A stretch of 64,000 bases of DNA, from NCBI GenBank assembly GCA_903896545.1, contig CAITYF010000159.1, positions 1-64,000 on the forward strand, written 5' to 3'. The notes below the pieces were generated by a model. It was not told the DNA's origin. It was given only the letters and a program-made list of their open reading frames with translations, and made no database searches. Below, piece after piece: positions 27,804 to 37,928 of this stretch. Position 1 is the stretch's first letter; each line of letters starts with the position of its first letter. A program made the position numbers and the translations under genes. The DNA comes from an uncultured Myxococcales bacterium (lineage in GTDB: Bacteria; Myxococcota_A; UBA9042).

Positions 27804-28808
27804 TTAGGAATTTTCGTCCTCATCTTCCACGTCCATCGCCGCGTCCGCCCCTCTGCGCCAGAGCGCCCGAAGCCGGGCACTGCGGGCGCGCGGGTTGTCC
27901 CGCACTTCTTCGTCCTCGGCCGCGCGTGGCTTGCCGCGCATGAATTCGCCATACTTCTTAGGCGCTTGAGCGCGCATCATCTGCTTGACCAGTCGATCTT
28001 CACCGGAATGGAAACTGATGACCGCCAGCACGCCGCCGTCTTGCAGCAGCCCGGGCGCGTCGCGCAAAAGCGCTTCCAGTTCATCGAGTTCGCCGTTCAC
28101 CCAGATCCGCAACGCTTGGAACACCAGCGTTGCCGGGTGCACGTTGCGGTCGCGTGGCAGGCGCGCAGCCAACCGTTGCGCGAGCTTGGCTGTCGTGTCG
28201 GCGCCTTCCTGCACCGACTGGAGCACGATGCGCGCGGTGCCAATGGAGCGCCGAATGTCGCCGTACTCGTAGAGCACGTCCGCAAGGTCTTCCAGAGTCA
28301 CCGCTTCCAGCCGTTGCGCCAGCGTCAGGCCGGTCGACGTGTCCATTCGCATGTCCAGCGGCCCTTCGTGGCGCAGGGAAAACCCGCGTTCCGCCGTGTC
28401 AAACTGGTGCGAAGAGACGCCCAGATCCGCGATAATCGCAGTCACGTCGTGCACCTGCAGATCGCGAAGCACCTTCGCCACTTGGCCAAACGGCGTGTGG
28501 ACGGCGCGGAATCGGTCGCCAAACGGCGTCAAGCGAGTTGTCGCTGCCGCAATCGCGCTCAAGTCGCGGTCCAGACCGATGACCCGCGCATGGGGCAGCG
28601 CGTTCAGGATTGCCTCCGAATGACCACCGCCACCCAACGTGCAATCGACGATCAGCGCGTCTTGCCGACCCGCCGCGGCCTTCACCACCGCTTCGGTTAC
28701 CGCATCGCGCAGCACGGTGACGTGCTGAAAAGCGGCACTTTCCGAGGACGAAGTTGTCAAATCAGCCTCAGATTGCCCACGCCCAGCGGGCAATCGCGTC
28801 TCACTCAC
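27804..28808 (-). CDS. rsmH: 16S rRNA (cytosine1402-N4)-methyltransferase RsmH (MraW)
   Basis: HVTVLRDAVTEAV, DCTLGGGGHSEAIL, DLGVSSHQFD, ISFHSGEDRLVKQ. Confidence 0.97.
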   Translation of the reverse strand: MSETRLPAGRGQSEADLTTSSSESAAFQHVTVLRDAVTEAVVKAAAGRQDALIVDCTLGGGGHSEAILNALPHARVIGLDRDLSAIAAATTRLTPFGDRFRAVHTPFGQVAKVLRDLQVHDVTAIIADLGVSSHQFDTAERGFSLRHEGPLDMRMDTSTGLTLAQRLEAVTLEDLADVLYEYGDIRRSIGTARIVLQSVQEGADTTAKLAQRLAARLPRDRNVHPATLVFQALRIWVNGELDELEALLRDAPGLLQDGGVLAVISFHSGEDRLVKQMMRAQAPKKYGEFMRGKPRAAEDEEVRDNPRARSARLRALWRRGADAAMDVEDEDENS

Positions 28809-29275
28809 AGCCCCAGCTCCGCCAGCGCCTGATTCCAGGTGCCGAGCGACTCGCCGGTCATTGCGTTCTCGATGTCGCGCTGCGTCGCCGCCCAGTTTTC
28901 ACCGGACCAGACTTCAAACCGGCGCACTTGGCCGATCAGCACGACTTCTTCTTTTGCCGCGACGCCTGCCCACGCCCGCAGCGCGGGAGCCAGCACGATG
29001 CGACCGTGGCTATCCGGTTCCACCGCCTGCGCGCTGGCAAACTGGAAGTGCAGCAGCTTCTGCACCGCCGGTTCCGACGACGGCAGGCTCATCACTTTGT
29101 CTTCCCGCGCTTCCCAGTCGCGCGCCGTGTACGCCTGCAGGCAGCGGTGCAAAGTCGACTTGGCCAACACCAAACGCGAATCACCATTCTGCTCAAGCAG
29201 TTGGCGAAAGCTGGACGGAATGCTCAAGCGGCATTTGTCGTCCACGCGCTGGTTGTGTTCGCCGCGAAATCGCAT
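28805..29275 (-). CDS. mraZ: Transcriptional regulator MraZ
   Basis: FRGEHNQRVDDKCRLSIPSSFR and second repeat AQAVEPDSHGRIVLAPALRAWAG; ATGA overlap with rsmH. Confidence 0.96.
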   Translation of the reverse strand: MRFRGEHNQRVDDKCRLSIPSSFRQLLEQNGDSRLVLAKSTLHRCLQAYTARDWEAREDKVMSLPSSEPAVQKLLHFQFASAQAVEPDSHGRIVLAPALRAWAGVAAKEEVVLIGQVRRFEVWSGENWAATQRDIENAMTGESLGTWNQALAELGL

Positions 29276-29418
29276 GTGCCTTCAGTCGGTTGGGCGCTGT
29301 TCGCCAGGATCGTTTCGTTCTCTTGCGGGGCAACGGTGAAGCAGCTTTTTGGACCGTTTGCGGATCCTGTTGGACCCTGCAGTCCCGGACCAGTAGCGCC
29401 CGCTACGATCCGCTTCAT

Positions 29419-29432
29419 CCCATTTCCTCCCA
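29419..29432 (-). promoter_or_regulatory. Two TGGG boxes with 10-bp period upstream of mraZ (candidate MraZ boxes; also overlap a strong Shine-Dalgarno)
   Basis: Minus-strand ggTGGGaggaaaTGGGatg. Confidence 0.4.
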
Positions 29433-29708
29433 CCGAGAGTAGTTGCCCGCGCGCGTTTGTGTCAACGCTCAACCGCGATCGGTGGCGGTTTTTGGCACTG
29501 AAAGTCCCGACTTGGGTGGGGAACCGCCGCAGCCAGCCGCGCCGGACGCCGGTCCGTCGCGATCGACCCAGCGATCGAAAACATCGCTTGCGTGATGCGA
29601 TCTTGGCATCTATCTAAAACAACTAGTGAATCGCCAAAAAACATGATCACGCGCGGCAACAGTTGTGGCCACGGGCGCTCCCGCTACAATGCGCGTAGGA
29701 GGTGTCTG

Positions 29709-31007
29709 ATGCGCGGTGCCAAGTTCCTGAGCCAGAAAGTGTTGACGGTCCAAGTTCTCGCGGTGTGGCTGGCGGTGTGCGGTGTGACCGCGTGCGGCAG
29801 CAAGGCGACAGACAGCGACGCTTCCAGCACGACGGAAGACGGCGCGTCGTCCTTAGACGTCGCGAACGACGTTGCGACAGGCGACCTACCCGGCCATGAC
29901 GCGATCGCGGTGGACACGAGCAAGGTCGAGTTGAAAGACCTGTCGCCGGTGGTGAAGGTATTTGAGCAGGGCCAGCAGCTGGAATCCGCCATTCGCGCGG
30001 CCTTCATTCGCCCTCTGGACTGCACCGCGGCGGCACCGTGTCCGTTGGTCATTGTGGTGGGAGATTACGACACGCCCGCGTTCCCGACGTTCACGGATGC
30101 GGCCAAAAAGCTCGCCGCGATCAGTCACGTCAACGTGATCCTCCTCAACCCACCCGGCACCGGCGCGGGCGCGCAGCACTCCAGCGGCACCAACGACTTT
30201 GGCGGCGTATGGCACACAACGACGGTCAAGGAAGTGTTCAAGCTGCAGTCGGTCGCGGCGGGCGTCGACAAGACCAAAGTCGGTTTCTTGACGATCGGCA
30301 CGGGCATCGTTCCGGTTGCGGGCGCGTTCTACACGTTCCCCTCGGAGTTGGCAGCGGCAGCGTTCGTGATCGACGTGGAAGGTCCGGCTGACCGCTGCGC
30401 CATGAGCCAAGCGCCCGAAGACGACAAGAAGAACATCGGCCCTGGCGACGGCGCGGGGAGCAGCGACACGGCGTGCCACTTCACCGTTGCGCCGCACTCG
30501 GTGCAGTATCCGCCCGCGCAAAACGGTCATCCCGCGAGCATCGTCTGCGCGCCCGGCGCGTGGCCGATCACGGAAACCGGCAAGGGCTGCGACGGCGACG
30601 GAAATGGCTGGTGGGTCGACCGCGAGCCGTACGGCAAGCTGCAGAAAGTCACCGCGCGCTACCAGCGCCTGCAGTTCAAGTACGACCACCGCCTCCCCAG
30701 CCACTGGTCCAGCCGCTTGGCGATGAAGGCGGTGGCCAACTCGCCCAGCAACTTCTTCATGCTGAACGACATGCCAGGCGCAAATGGCGCGCCGGGCTGC
30801 GGCACGATCAACGACGAAGACTGTGCGGCGCTGGAAAGCGGTGGGCAGTCCTGCTGGCTCTCCGGCGACTACGGCAACGGCCTTCCGCCCGCGCCCTACG
30901 CGGAAGCCGACTTCCGGCCGATCTCGTGGGACGCGCTCTTCTCCGAAGTGCTCCCGGATTACGTTGCCCGCGTGCTCGACACCAAGGGCTTCCCGAAGTG
31001 CAAGTGA
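29709..31007 (+). CDS. Hypothetical lipoprotein with acidic N-terminal tether; possible alpha/beta-hydrolase-like fold
   Basis: VLAVWLAVCGVTACGSK lipobox; taggaggtgtctgATG start; acidic tether TDSDASSTTEDGASSLDVANDV. Confidence 0.75.
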   Translation: MRGAKFLSQKVLTVQVLAVWLAVCGVTACGSKATDSDASSTTEDGASSLDVANDVATGDLPGHDAIAVDTSKVELKDLSPVVKVFEQGQQLESAIRAAFIRPLDCTAAAPCPLVIVVGDYDTPAFPTFTDAAKKLAAISHVNVILLNPPGTGAGAQHSSGTNDFGGVWHTTTVKEVFKLQSVAAGVDKTKVGFLTIGTGIVPVAGAFYTFPSELAAAAFVIDVEGPADRCAMSQAPEDDKKNIGPGDGAGSSDTACHFTVAPHSVQYPPAQNGHPASIVCAPGAWPITETGKGCDGDGNGWWVDREPYGKLQKVTARYQRLQFKYDHRLPSHWSSRLAMKAVANSPSNFFMLNDMPGANGAPGCGTINDEDCAALESGGQSCWLSGDYGNGLPPAPYAEADFRPISWDALFSEVLPDYVARVLDTKGFPKCK

Positions 31008-31891
31008 CCGCGCACCCCGCAATTCGCAGCGCCGCGACCGTGGTGCTGCTGCGCGACACGCCAGCGGGGCCCGAGACGTTTTTGGTGCGGCGTCACGGGC
31101 AAAGCGGCTTCATGGCCGGCGCGACGGTGTTTCCCGGCGGCAAGTTGGATGACGCTGATCACCTCGCGCAAACGCAAGGGCGGACGTCCCAGCAGTGCGC
31201 CGAGGTGCTCGGACTGACCGACCCCGAGTTGGCCTGGCGCATTCACGTCGCCGCGATCCGCGAATTGCATGAAGAGGCGCACGTACTGCTCGCGCGGGAT
31301 GTCCAAGGTCGACTTGTCGACGCGTCTGTGGTCGCACAGATCGATGCGGCGCTGGCCGACGCACACGAAGGCCACCAACTGCCGGCGGGCAAGTGGCATG
31401 AAGCGCTGCTCGAAGCCGACCTGTTCTTGGCGCTGGACCTGCTGGTGCCGTTTGCCCACTGGCTGACGCCGCGCGCGGAGCCTCGGCGGTTTGACACGTG
31501 GTTCTTCGCCGCGGTCCAGCCGTCCGACCAGCAAGCAGCGCTCGATCCGCACGAATCGAGCGACGCGTTTTGGCGGACGCCGTCCGAAACATTGCGCGAA
31601 CACGACGCCGGTGGCGCGATCCTGCTGCCGCCGCCGACGCTCCACACGGTGCTGCAGATGACCGCGCTGGGTCCCGACGTGGCGTCGGTCATCGCTGGTT
31701 TGGCGCAGGGCGGCGTTGGTCCGTGTGTGGAACCGCATTTCGAGATTGCGACGCCGGAAGGTCCCGCGATCATCCTGCCCGAAGACGAAGGTCACCCCGA
31801 ACACGCGGCGTGGCGCAAAGAAACGGGATTGCCGCCGCAGCGCAGTCGATTTCTGCTTCGCGAAGGTCGATTTTCACTGATTCGATCGTGA
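31004..31891 (+). CDS. NUDIX-family hydrolase (long form)
   Basis: AATVVLLRDTPAGPETFLVRRHGQSGFMAGATVFPGGKLD ... AAIRELHEEAHVLL; GTG start overlaps the upstream stop (GTGA). Confidence 0.82.
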   Translation: MTAHPAIRSAATVVLLRDTPAGPETFLVRRHGQSGFMAGATVFPGGKLDDADHLAQTQGRTSQQCAEVLGLTDPELAWRIHVAAIRELHEEAHVLLARDVQGRLVDASVVAQIDAALADAHEGHQLPAGKWHEALLEADLFLALDLLVPFAHWLTPRAEPRRFDTWFFAAVQPSDQQAALDPHESSDAFWRTPSETLREHDAGGAILLPPPTLHTVLQMTALGPDVASVIAGLAQGGVGPCVEPHFEIATPEGPAIILPEDEGHPEHAAWRKETGLPPQRSRFLLREGRFSLIRS

Positions 31892-32019
31892 CTGCACGCC
31901 TGACGGCATTTCGACAGCAGACGTCGTCGACGTGCCGCGTGCCACCAGCGGTGCGAGCGCCGTCCAGTCCAAGGCGGAAACAGGCTTGAGCCACAGGCGT
32001 TGGAGACACGTCTTTCTGG

Positions 32020-32760
32020 TCAGAAGCGCCAGCCGACGTTGACGCGGCCAAGCGCGCCGGTCAGCGGTGCTGAGCCTGCCACGGGCCACCAAGTCGTCGC
32101 GCCGATGTTGCCGTGCACGTAGAGCGCGCCGAACTGCGTGTGCAAACTGGGCCCGGCCAAGAGCCGCGCGCCACCTTCGGACTCGCTGGGGTCCCAGATC
32201 GCCTCCAGATCCTCGCCGACCGCTTCGAGGCCGATCGACGTCTGCGCGCTGACCTGCCATGCGGCGGCTGCGCCCAGGATCATGTCCAAACCGTCGCGCT
32301 TGCGGGAAATTGGCGCTTCCAGATTGCCCGACACCTGCGTGTGCAAACGTCCCCAACTGCGGCCGACCAGCACGCGCGCCCGCGGCACGAACACGCCAGT
32401 CACGTCGCGGTAGCCGCCCAGCGCGATCTGGAGCGACACGCCAACCGATTTTTGCGTCAGTACGCGCTGGATCACTTCCGCGCCGATCGCGCCCGCGCGG
32501 AGGTCGGTGGCGTCTGGCTGCCAGACCGCGCCGCCAAAAGCTTCCAGCGTCGTCCCGTCCAGAATCTGGTGCCGCACGCGCACGCCTTGCTCGATTCCAC
32601 GACCACCCAACGGCCGCAGTTCACGCGTGCCCAGCGTCGTCTGCGATTCCACGGCCGTCCGTTGTTCGCCTTCCAAGCCGCCCTGCTGGTAGACGTAGGG
32701 TGTCTCCGCGACCGCTTGGCTCGCGAGCAACATCCCCGCCATGACAACTGCCCAGCGCAT
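32020..32760 (-). CDS. Outer-membrane beta-barrel-like protein with signal peptide
   Basis: MRWAVVMAGMLLASQAVA|E signal peptide; alternating beta-rich sequence ending VGWRF. Confidence 0.6.
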   Translation of the reverse strand: MRWAVVMAGMLLASQAVAETPYVYQQGGLEGEQRTAVESQTTLGTRELRPLGGRGIEQGVRVRHQILDGTTLEAFGGAVWQPDATDLRAGAIGAEVIQRVLTQKSVGVSLQIALGGYRDVTGVFVPRARVLVGRSWGRLHTQVSGNLEAPISRKRDGLDMILGAAAAWQVSAQTSIGLEAVGEDLEAIWDPSESEGGARLLAGPSLHTQFGALYVHGNIGATTWWPVAGSAPLTGALGRVNVGWRF

Positions 32761-32928
32761 CGACCCTCCGCACAACAGACTAGGCGTCGTGTCGGTCATT
32801 GGTCAATTGCCAATCGCCACAGGGACGCGGCGATTGGGCAACAAACCCGCGATGAGATTGCCACGCGCACGAGTCCGCCGTACCGTAGCGCGCGTTGGGC
32901 GCCTTGGGGGCACCGGTTCGGGGGAAAC

Positions 32929-35511
32929 ATGTTGCATTTGCGGAAGGTTCTGGCGCTGGCGTTGCTGATGGCGTTGGGGGCGTGCTCAGAAGACGCCAAG
33001 ACGGTGGCGGACGATGTGCAGGTGGACGCGGCGGACGACGTCGCGGTGGACGTGACAACGCAAGGCACCGACGCTGTCGACGCGGCAGACGTTTTTGACC
33101 CCACGGGCGCGCTGGGGTTCCACAAAGCGCCGCCACTGCCGATCAACGCGTCGTCGTCGTCCCGCTTTCAGATCCCAACGACGTTCACCGTCGGTCAGTT
33201 TCAGCCCGGCGTCTGGGTTTTGCCCAACGGGCGGCTGCTGACTCCCGCGGGCGATCAAGTCGAGTTGAAAAGCTACGCGATGGGTATCGTCGCGCATCCC
33301 AACGGAAAATTCGCCTACATTTCCAACGATCGCGAGGACGGTCCGAGCCTGCAGGTGGTCGATCTGGCGCAAAAGAAGGTCGTGCAGACCGTGCCGCGGC
33401 CAGACTTGTACCGCTTCCTGGTGGTGTCGCCGGACGGGCAGTATCTGTACGCGTCGGGCGGTCCGGAGGCGACGTCGTGGCGCATGAAGATCGCTGCGGA
33501 CGGCACGCTGACCGAGGATCGTTCCTATTCGCCGAATCACGGCTTCTTCTCGATCGCGCTCTCGCCCGATGGCAAGAAACTCTACGGCGTCACCAGTTAC
33601 GCGACGCTTGGAAAGGCGGGCACGCAGCTCTTTTCCGGCTATGACGCGGACACGGGTGCGAACCTGTTTTCGGTGCTGACCGCGACGACGCCTTACGATT
33701 TGGTTGTCACGCCTGATGGCAAGTTCGCGTACTACGTGACTTGGCGCGACGGCAACGTCCAGCGCGTGGATCTGGCGAACCCGACCTCGCCGACGGAAGC
33801 CGACACGCTGCCGCTGGGCTTCAACGCGCAAGGCATCGTCGTTTCCCCCGATGGCAAGACGCTGTGGGCGTCGATCGTCGAAGCGGACGAAGTCGCGCAA
33901 ATCGACGCGGCGACGCTCAAGCTGGTCAAGCGGATTCCGGTCGGTATGGCGCCGCTGGATCAGCCGCTGATGTCGCCGCGCGGCCGTGATCCGGGGTTGA
34001 TGGCGCTCTCGCCCGACGGCAAGCGCCTGTACATCGTGTGCGCGATGTCCAACGAAGTGAGCGTGGTGGACACCGCGGCGGGTAAGGTCATCGGCGCGAT
34101 TCCGGTCGGCTGGTATCCATCTGGCGTCGCGGTGACGGCGGACGGCAAGTCGCTGCTCGTGGCCAACGCCAAGGGCGTGGGTCTGCCGCCGTGGGACGGT
34201 TCCACGTCCGTTGAGAAGGCGTACATCGGCACGCTGAGCATCATTCCGACTCCAGACGACGCGGCGCTGATTCAAGGCCAAAAAGACGTGTTGGACAACA
34301 TGATCGGCGTGACGGGGCTCGGTCGTCTGGCGCAAACGCCGGAGTCCAAGGTTGTGCTGCCGGAGAAAGGTCCGTCGCCGCAGATCAAGCACATCGTGTA
34401 CCTGATGCGCGAGAACAAGACGTTTGACGCGGAGCTGGGTGACATCGGAACGACCTTGAAAGAAGCCAAGGCAGATCCGAAGTTCACGATCTTTGGCGAG
34501 GAATTCACGCCGAACTTGCACAAACTGGCAGCGAACTACTGCCTTTTGGACAACTTCTACACGGACGGCGACTACTCGGCGACGGGGCACGGCTACGCGA
34601 CAGCAGGCAAGCCTTCGGATTACATCGAGAAGTTCTACGGTTTGTCCGACAAAGGCGCGGATCCGACCTGGAACGTGGGCAAGCTGTCCGCGCCGGGTCA
34701 GGGCTTCCTGTTTAGCAACATGCTGGCGTATGGCTACACGGCGGCGAGTTTCGGCGAGATCGTCGGCATGAACGACCCGTACATTTTTGAGAACGTGCTG
34801 CAGGGCGATTACCCGGGCCTTGTGTTCAATCTGGGGGTGAAGGACGTCGACAAGGCGAACTACTTCGCGGAGTGGATCAAGACCCACGACTTGCCGACGT
34901 TCACGTTCCTTTCCGTGCCCAACAACCACACGTGCTGTGGCGGCACGCCGGACAAGGAGTCGCCGCGCTCGATGGTGGCGGACAACGACTTGGGCACGGG
35001 CATCATCATCGACGCGCTGTCCAAGAGTCCGTACTGGCACGAGACAGTCGTCTTCATCTTTGAGGACGACCCGCAGGATGGCGGCGACTCCGTGGCGTAT
35101 CACCGCTCGCCGCTTCTGGTCGTCAGCCCGTGGTCGAAGAAGGGCACCGTACTGCACGATCACTTTGCGACCGCCGGCATACACGCGACGTTGGAGCGCA
35201 TGCTGGACGTGACGCCGCTGACGGAGCTGGATGCGCTGGCGTCGCCGATCTACGGCTGCTTTACGGACAAGCCCGACGACGGACCGTATCAGAAGCTCGA
35301 TCGCGTATACCCCGTGACGACCAACGCTCAGGAAAAAGGCAAGAAATGGTCCAAGGGCATCCAGAAGGCCTGGGACGAGATGCAGTTTGACGCGCCCGAT
35401 CAGAATCGCGGGTTGGGTCGACTGCTCTGGTTGATGTACAAAGGCACCCCGGCGCCGTGGCCCAATTGGTTGATTGGCCGCGCAGGAGAGGGTGTGGATG
35501 CGGACGATTAG
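32929..35511 (+). CDS. Lipoprotein with YVTN-type beta-propeller and phosphoesterase (alkaline phosphatase superfamily-like) domain
   Basis: LLMALGACSED lipobox; VVSPDGQYLYASGG / LSPDGKRLYIVCAMSNEVSVVDTAAGKVIGAIPVG propeller repeats; IKHIVYLMRENKTFD...FIFEDDPQDGGDSVAYHRSPLLVVSPW. Confidence 0.88.
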   Translation: MLHLRKVLALALLMALGACSEDAKTVADDVQVDAADDVAVDVTTQGTDAVDAADVFDPTGALGFHKAPPLPINASSSSRFQIPTTFTVGQFQPGVWVLPNGRLLTPAGDQVELKSYAMGIVAHPNGKFAYISNDREDGPSLQVVDLAQKKVVQTVPRPDLYRFLVVSPDGQYLYASGGPEATSWRMKIAADGTLTEDRSYSPNHGFFSIALSPDGKKLYGVTSYATLGKAGTQLFSGYDADTGANLFSVLTATTPYDLVVTPDGKFAYYVTWRDGNVQRVDLANPTSPTEADTLPLGFNAQGIVVSPDGKTLWASIVEADEVAQIDAATLKLVKRIPVGMAPLDQPLMSPRGRDPGLMALSPDGKRLYIVCAMSNEVSVVDTAAGKVIGAIPVGWYPSGVAVTADGKSLLVANAKGVGLPPWDGSTSVEKAYIGTLSIIPTPDDAALIQGQKDVLDNMIGVTGLGRLAQTPESKVVLPEKGPSPQIKHIVYLMRENKTFDAELGDIGTTLKEAKADPKFTIFGEEFTPNLHKLAANYCLLDNFYTDGDYSATGHGYATAGKPSDYIEKFYGLSDKGADPTWNVGKLSAPGQGFLFSNMLAYGYTAASFGEIVGMNDPYIFENVLQGDYPGLVFNLGVKDVDKANYFAEWIKTHDLPTFTFLSVPNNHTCCGGTPDKESPRSMVADNDLGTGIIIDALSKSPYWHETVVFIFEDDPQDGGDSVAYHRSPLLVVSPWSKKGTVLHDHFATAGIHATLERMLDVTPLTELDALASPIYGCFTDKPDDGPYQKLDRVYPVTTNAQEKGKKWSKGIQKAWDEMQFDAPDQNRGLGRLLWLMYKGTPAPWPNWLIGRAGEGVDADD

Positions 35512-36601
35512 TTGCACGTTCTTGATTCTACTGGCGAGTTGCCGGCACCAATCGGAGCCGCAGACGACAGCACCGCAGGCTCAACCGGCCGCGGCTCCTG
35601 CGCCTGAGTCTGTTCCCGCGCCCGCCGCCGCAACGCCGACGTCGCGATCCGATCGCGCGCCGAGCGTGCAGCAAAGGCCGACGATGTGGTCGCGCGTGCG
35701 CGATTGGCCCGATCCGGTGGCAGTCGTTCAGGATACGCCGATCGCGCGCAAGGATCTGCTGGCCGATCTGCAAGCCGAGGTTGACGGTGGCGTGCTGACC
35801 AATGACGTCGACGAAGTCACTGGGCTGCGCGCCGCCGCGACGGCGCTGGAAGCGCGCATCGACGCCGTGATTGTGCACAAGGCGGTGCCAACGGGTGCAA
35901 TCCTGGCGGTTGAACGCGCGGCGCAAAGCGAGTTGGTGGCGGAGCAGACGCGCGCCGGTGGTCGCGATCTGTGGCTGAAGGCGATCGCGCGGCGTGGTCA
36001 GAGCGAAGAAGGACGGAAGCGATCGCTGCTGACCCAAGCGGGGCTGGATGCTCTCGTGGCCAAGGATGTCCCGCCCGCCACGGAAGCTGACCTGCGCGAG
36101 CGGTACGAGCACAACCAGAAGCTGCTGACGCTGCCTGCCGCCGTGCGCGTGCGCGAGATTTCCGTGCCGACGACGGACAAGCCGGGCTCAGTTCTGGCGG
36201 GCGCGGCGGAGACGAAGCTGAGCGCGCAGGTGCTGGGCGACCAACTGACCACGCCGACGAGCGGCTGGCTGACGCGGCGCGAGCTGGGACCGGAGCGCTG
36301 GGCGGCGGTTGCGAACCTGAAAGTCGGGCTGTTGACGCCGATTGTGCGGACGTCGTTTGGCGTCCACCGGCTGCAGGTCATCGAGCACCGCGCTGAACGC
36401 AAGCAGTCATGGGCAGAGGCGAAGGTGCGGCTGGCGGCGTACGTCGAGCGCTTTCGCACGTTTGAGGCGGGACACAAGCTCCTGCTGAAGCTTCGCGCGG
36501 CCGCCAAGGTGCAGCGTTTTTCGCCGTTTGACCATCCACCGGGCGGTTTGCCGCTGGCAGGTGATGTCACCGTCGGCGCTTTTGAGGAGGATGACGACTG
36601 A
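35498..36601 (+). CDS. SurA/PpiC-like peptidyl-prolyl isomerase lipoprotein
   Basis: FLILLASCRH lipobox; AAVRVREISVPT...GWLTRRELGPERWAAVANLKVGLLTPIVRTSFGVHRLQVIE parvulin pattern. Confidence 0.75.
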   Translation: MRTISCTFLILLASCRHQSEPQTTAPQAQPAAAPAPESVPAPAAATPTSRSDRAPSVQQRPTMWSRVRDWPDPVAVVQDTPIARKDLLADLQAEVDGGVLTNDVDEVTGLRAAATALEARIDAVIVHKAVPTGAILAVERAAQSELVAEQTRAGGRDLWLKAIARRGQSEEGRKRSLLTQAGLDALVAKDVPPATEADLRERYEHNQKLLTLPAAVRVREISVPTTDKPGSVLAGAAETKLSAQVLGDQLTTPTSGWLTRRELGPERWAAVANLKVGLLTPIVRTSFGVHRLQVIEHRAERKQSWAEAKVRLAAYVERFRTFEAGHKLLLKLRAAAKVQRFSPFDHPPGGLPLAGDVTVGAFEEDDD

Positions 36602-37857
36602 TGCGATTTCTTGCCTTCGCGCTTCTGGCCAGTGCCACCTTTGCGCAAACCTCCTACGCCCAAGCGCAACCCAACGCGACGGATGCTGGTACGGATTCGG
36701 CCGACGGTGTTGACGTCAATCCGGCTGATTCCAACAACGGTAGCGTCGCTCGCGATACCGGCGAACGCACGACTGTCGCGCCGACGCCGACCGCGGTTGC
36801 GACCGGCCCATTGCGGGACCTGACGCTTGAGCCGACCGGCTTGCTGCGGACCAGCATCATCTACTCGACGTCAGACACTTCCGTCGTGGGCGGCAAGACG
36901 GTGGATTCGTCCAAAGCCGATCCGTCGCTGTTTGGTTATCGCCAAGGCTTCGTCTTGGAAAACGCGCAGTTTGGCGTGAAGGGTAAGTCGGCGGAATCTG
37001 GGCTCTACTACAGCGCGCGCGTGGAAATGGTGCCGCGTGAAAAAGACGGCAACAGCTCGCGCGACTTTTTGCGTGACGGCTACATCGGCTGGAACGGCTT
37101 GAAGGTCGTCGACGTGCGGCTTGGCTGGCAAAAGGTGGCGTTCTCCCAGGCCAATCTGAAAGGCACACACGACCAAACGCTGCCGTACGCGCCGACGTTT
37201 GACGTGTTCACGCCGACGCGGCAACTCGGCCTGACGGTCGCGGGCATGGACACCAAAGAGCGGGTAAAAGTGACGGTGGGCGCGTTCAACTCGGCCAAAC
37301 AGGCGCTGGAACAGCTCACGGACTCTTCACAGTTGATGATGGCTGGCCGCGCGGAAGTGAACATTGACCGCTTCCTGGGCGACGACGTCGGCTTCAAGTG
37401 GCGCATTGGCGGCGGTGCGGCGTACACCAAGAAGTACTTCGACAACGGACAGCAGCGCATGTGGTTCGGCGCGGACACGCGCGCGCGCTGGCGCTGGCTG
37501 GAACTGGAAGCGGAATTCGTGCAGATGCAGTTTTTCACCGACGCCGCGTCGGATGGATCGCAGCCTGTGCACGCTGGCAGTGGTTGGCACACCGACTTGA
37601 CCGGCTGGCTCCTGGACGACCGCGTGTCGATCACCGGGCGCATCGAGCAGATGGACGGCGACGACACGCTGACCGACGGTCAAAGTCTGATCATCGACAC
37701 GTTGGCGCGGCAGAAGAAGCAGTGGATGACGCTGGGCATTGGTTACACGCACGGGAAGGTCGGTCGCTGCATTCTGGCGTGGATTCATCGCTCCGAGTTG
37801 GAAGGGTTTGAGCTGGCCAACGACAATGGCCAGTTGACCTGCCATGTGGCATTCTAA
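36601..37857 (+). CDS. Phosphate-selective porin O/P-like outer membrane porin
   Basis: Signal peptide; RQGFVLENAQFGVKGKSAESGLYYSARVE ... DGYIGWNGLKVVDVRLGWQKVAFSQANL ... TWLDDRVSITGRIEQMD-type barrel strands. Confidence 0.78.
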   Translation: MRFLAFALLASATFAQTSYAQAQPNATDAGTDSADGVDVNPADSNNGSVARDTGERTTVAPTPTAVATGPLRDLTLEPTGLLRTSIIYSTSDTSVVGGKTVDSSKADPSLFGYRQGFVLENAQFGVKGKSAESGLYYSARVEMVPREKDGNSSRDFLRDGYIGWNGLKVVDVRLGWQKVAFSQANLKGTHDQTLPYAPTFDVFTPTRQLGLTVAGMDTKERVKVTVGAFNSAKQALEQLTDSSQLMMAGRAEVNIDRFLGDDVGFKWRIGGGAAYTKKYFDNGQQRMWFGADTRARWRWLELEAEFVQMQFFTDAASDGSQPVHAGSGWHTDLTGWLLDDRVSITGRIEQMDGDDTLTDGQSLIIDTLARQKKQWMTLGIGYTHGKVGRCILAWIHRSELEGFELANDNGQLTCHVAF

Positions 37858-37928
37858 GCGTGCTGACCGGTCTTGAACCGCGGTCAGTGTGTGTCGAGAC
37901 GAGCCTGGGCGACTGTTTTGGGGGAACT

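Noticed and set aside
32791-32814. ATTGGTCAATTGCCAAT as a Pho-box or operator upstream of the phosphoesterase
   Set aside because: Imperfect, off-centre dyad and not the CTGTCATA-type Pho box; insufficient support.
32986-35517. 843-aa minus-strand ORF antisense to the phosphoesterase lipoprotein
   Set aside because: Shadow ORF; no start context or domain motifs; plus strand has lipobox and propeller repeats.
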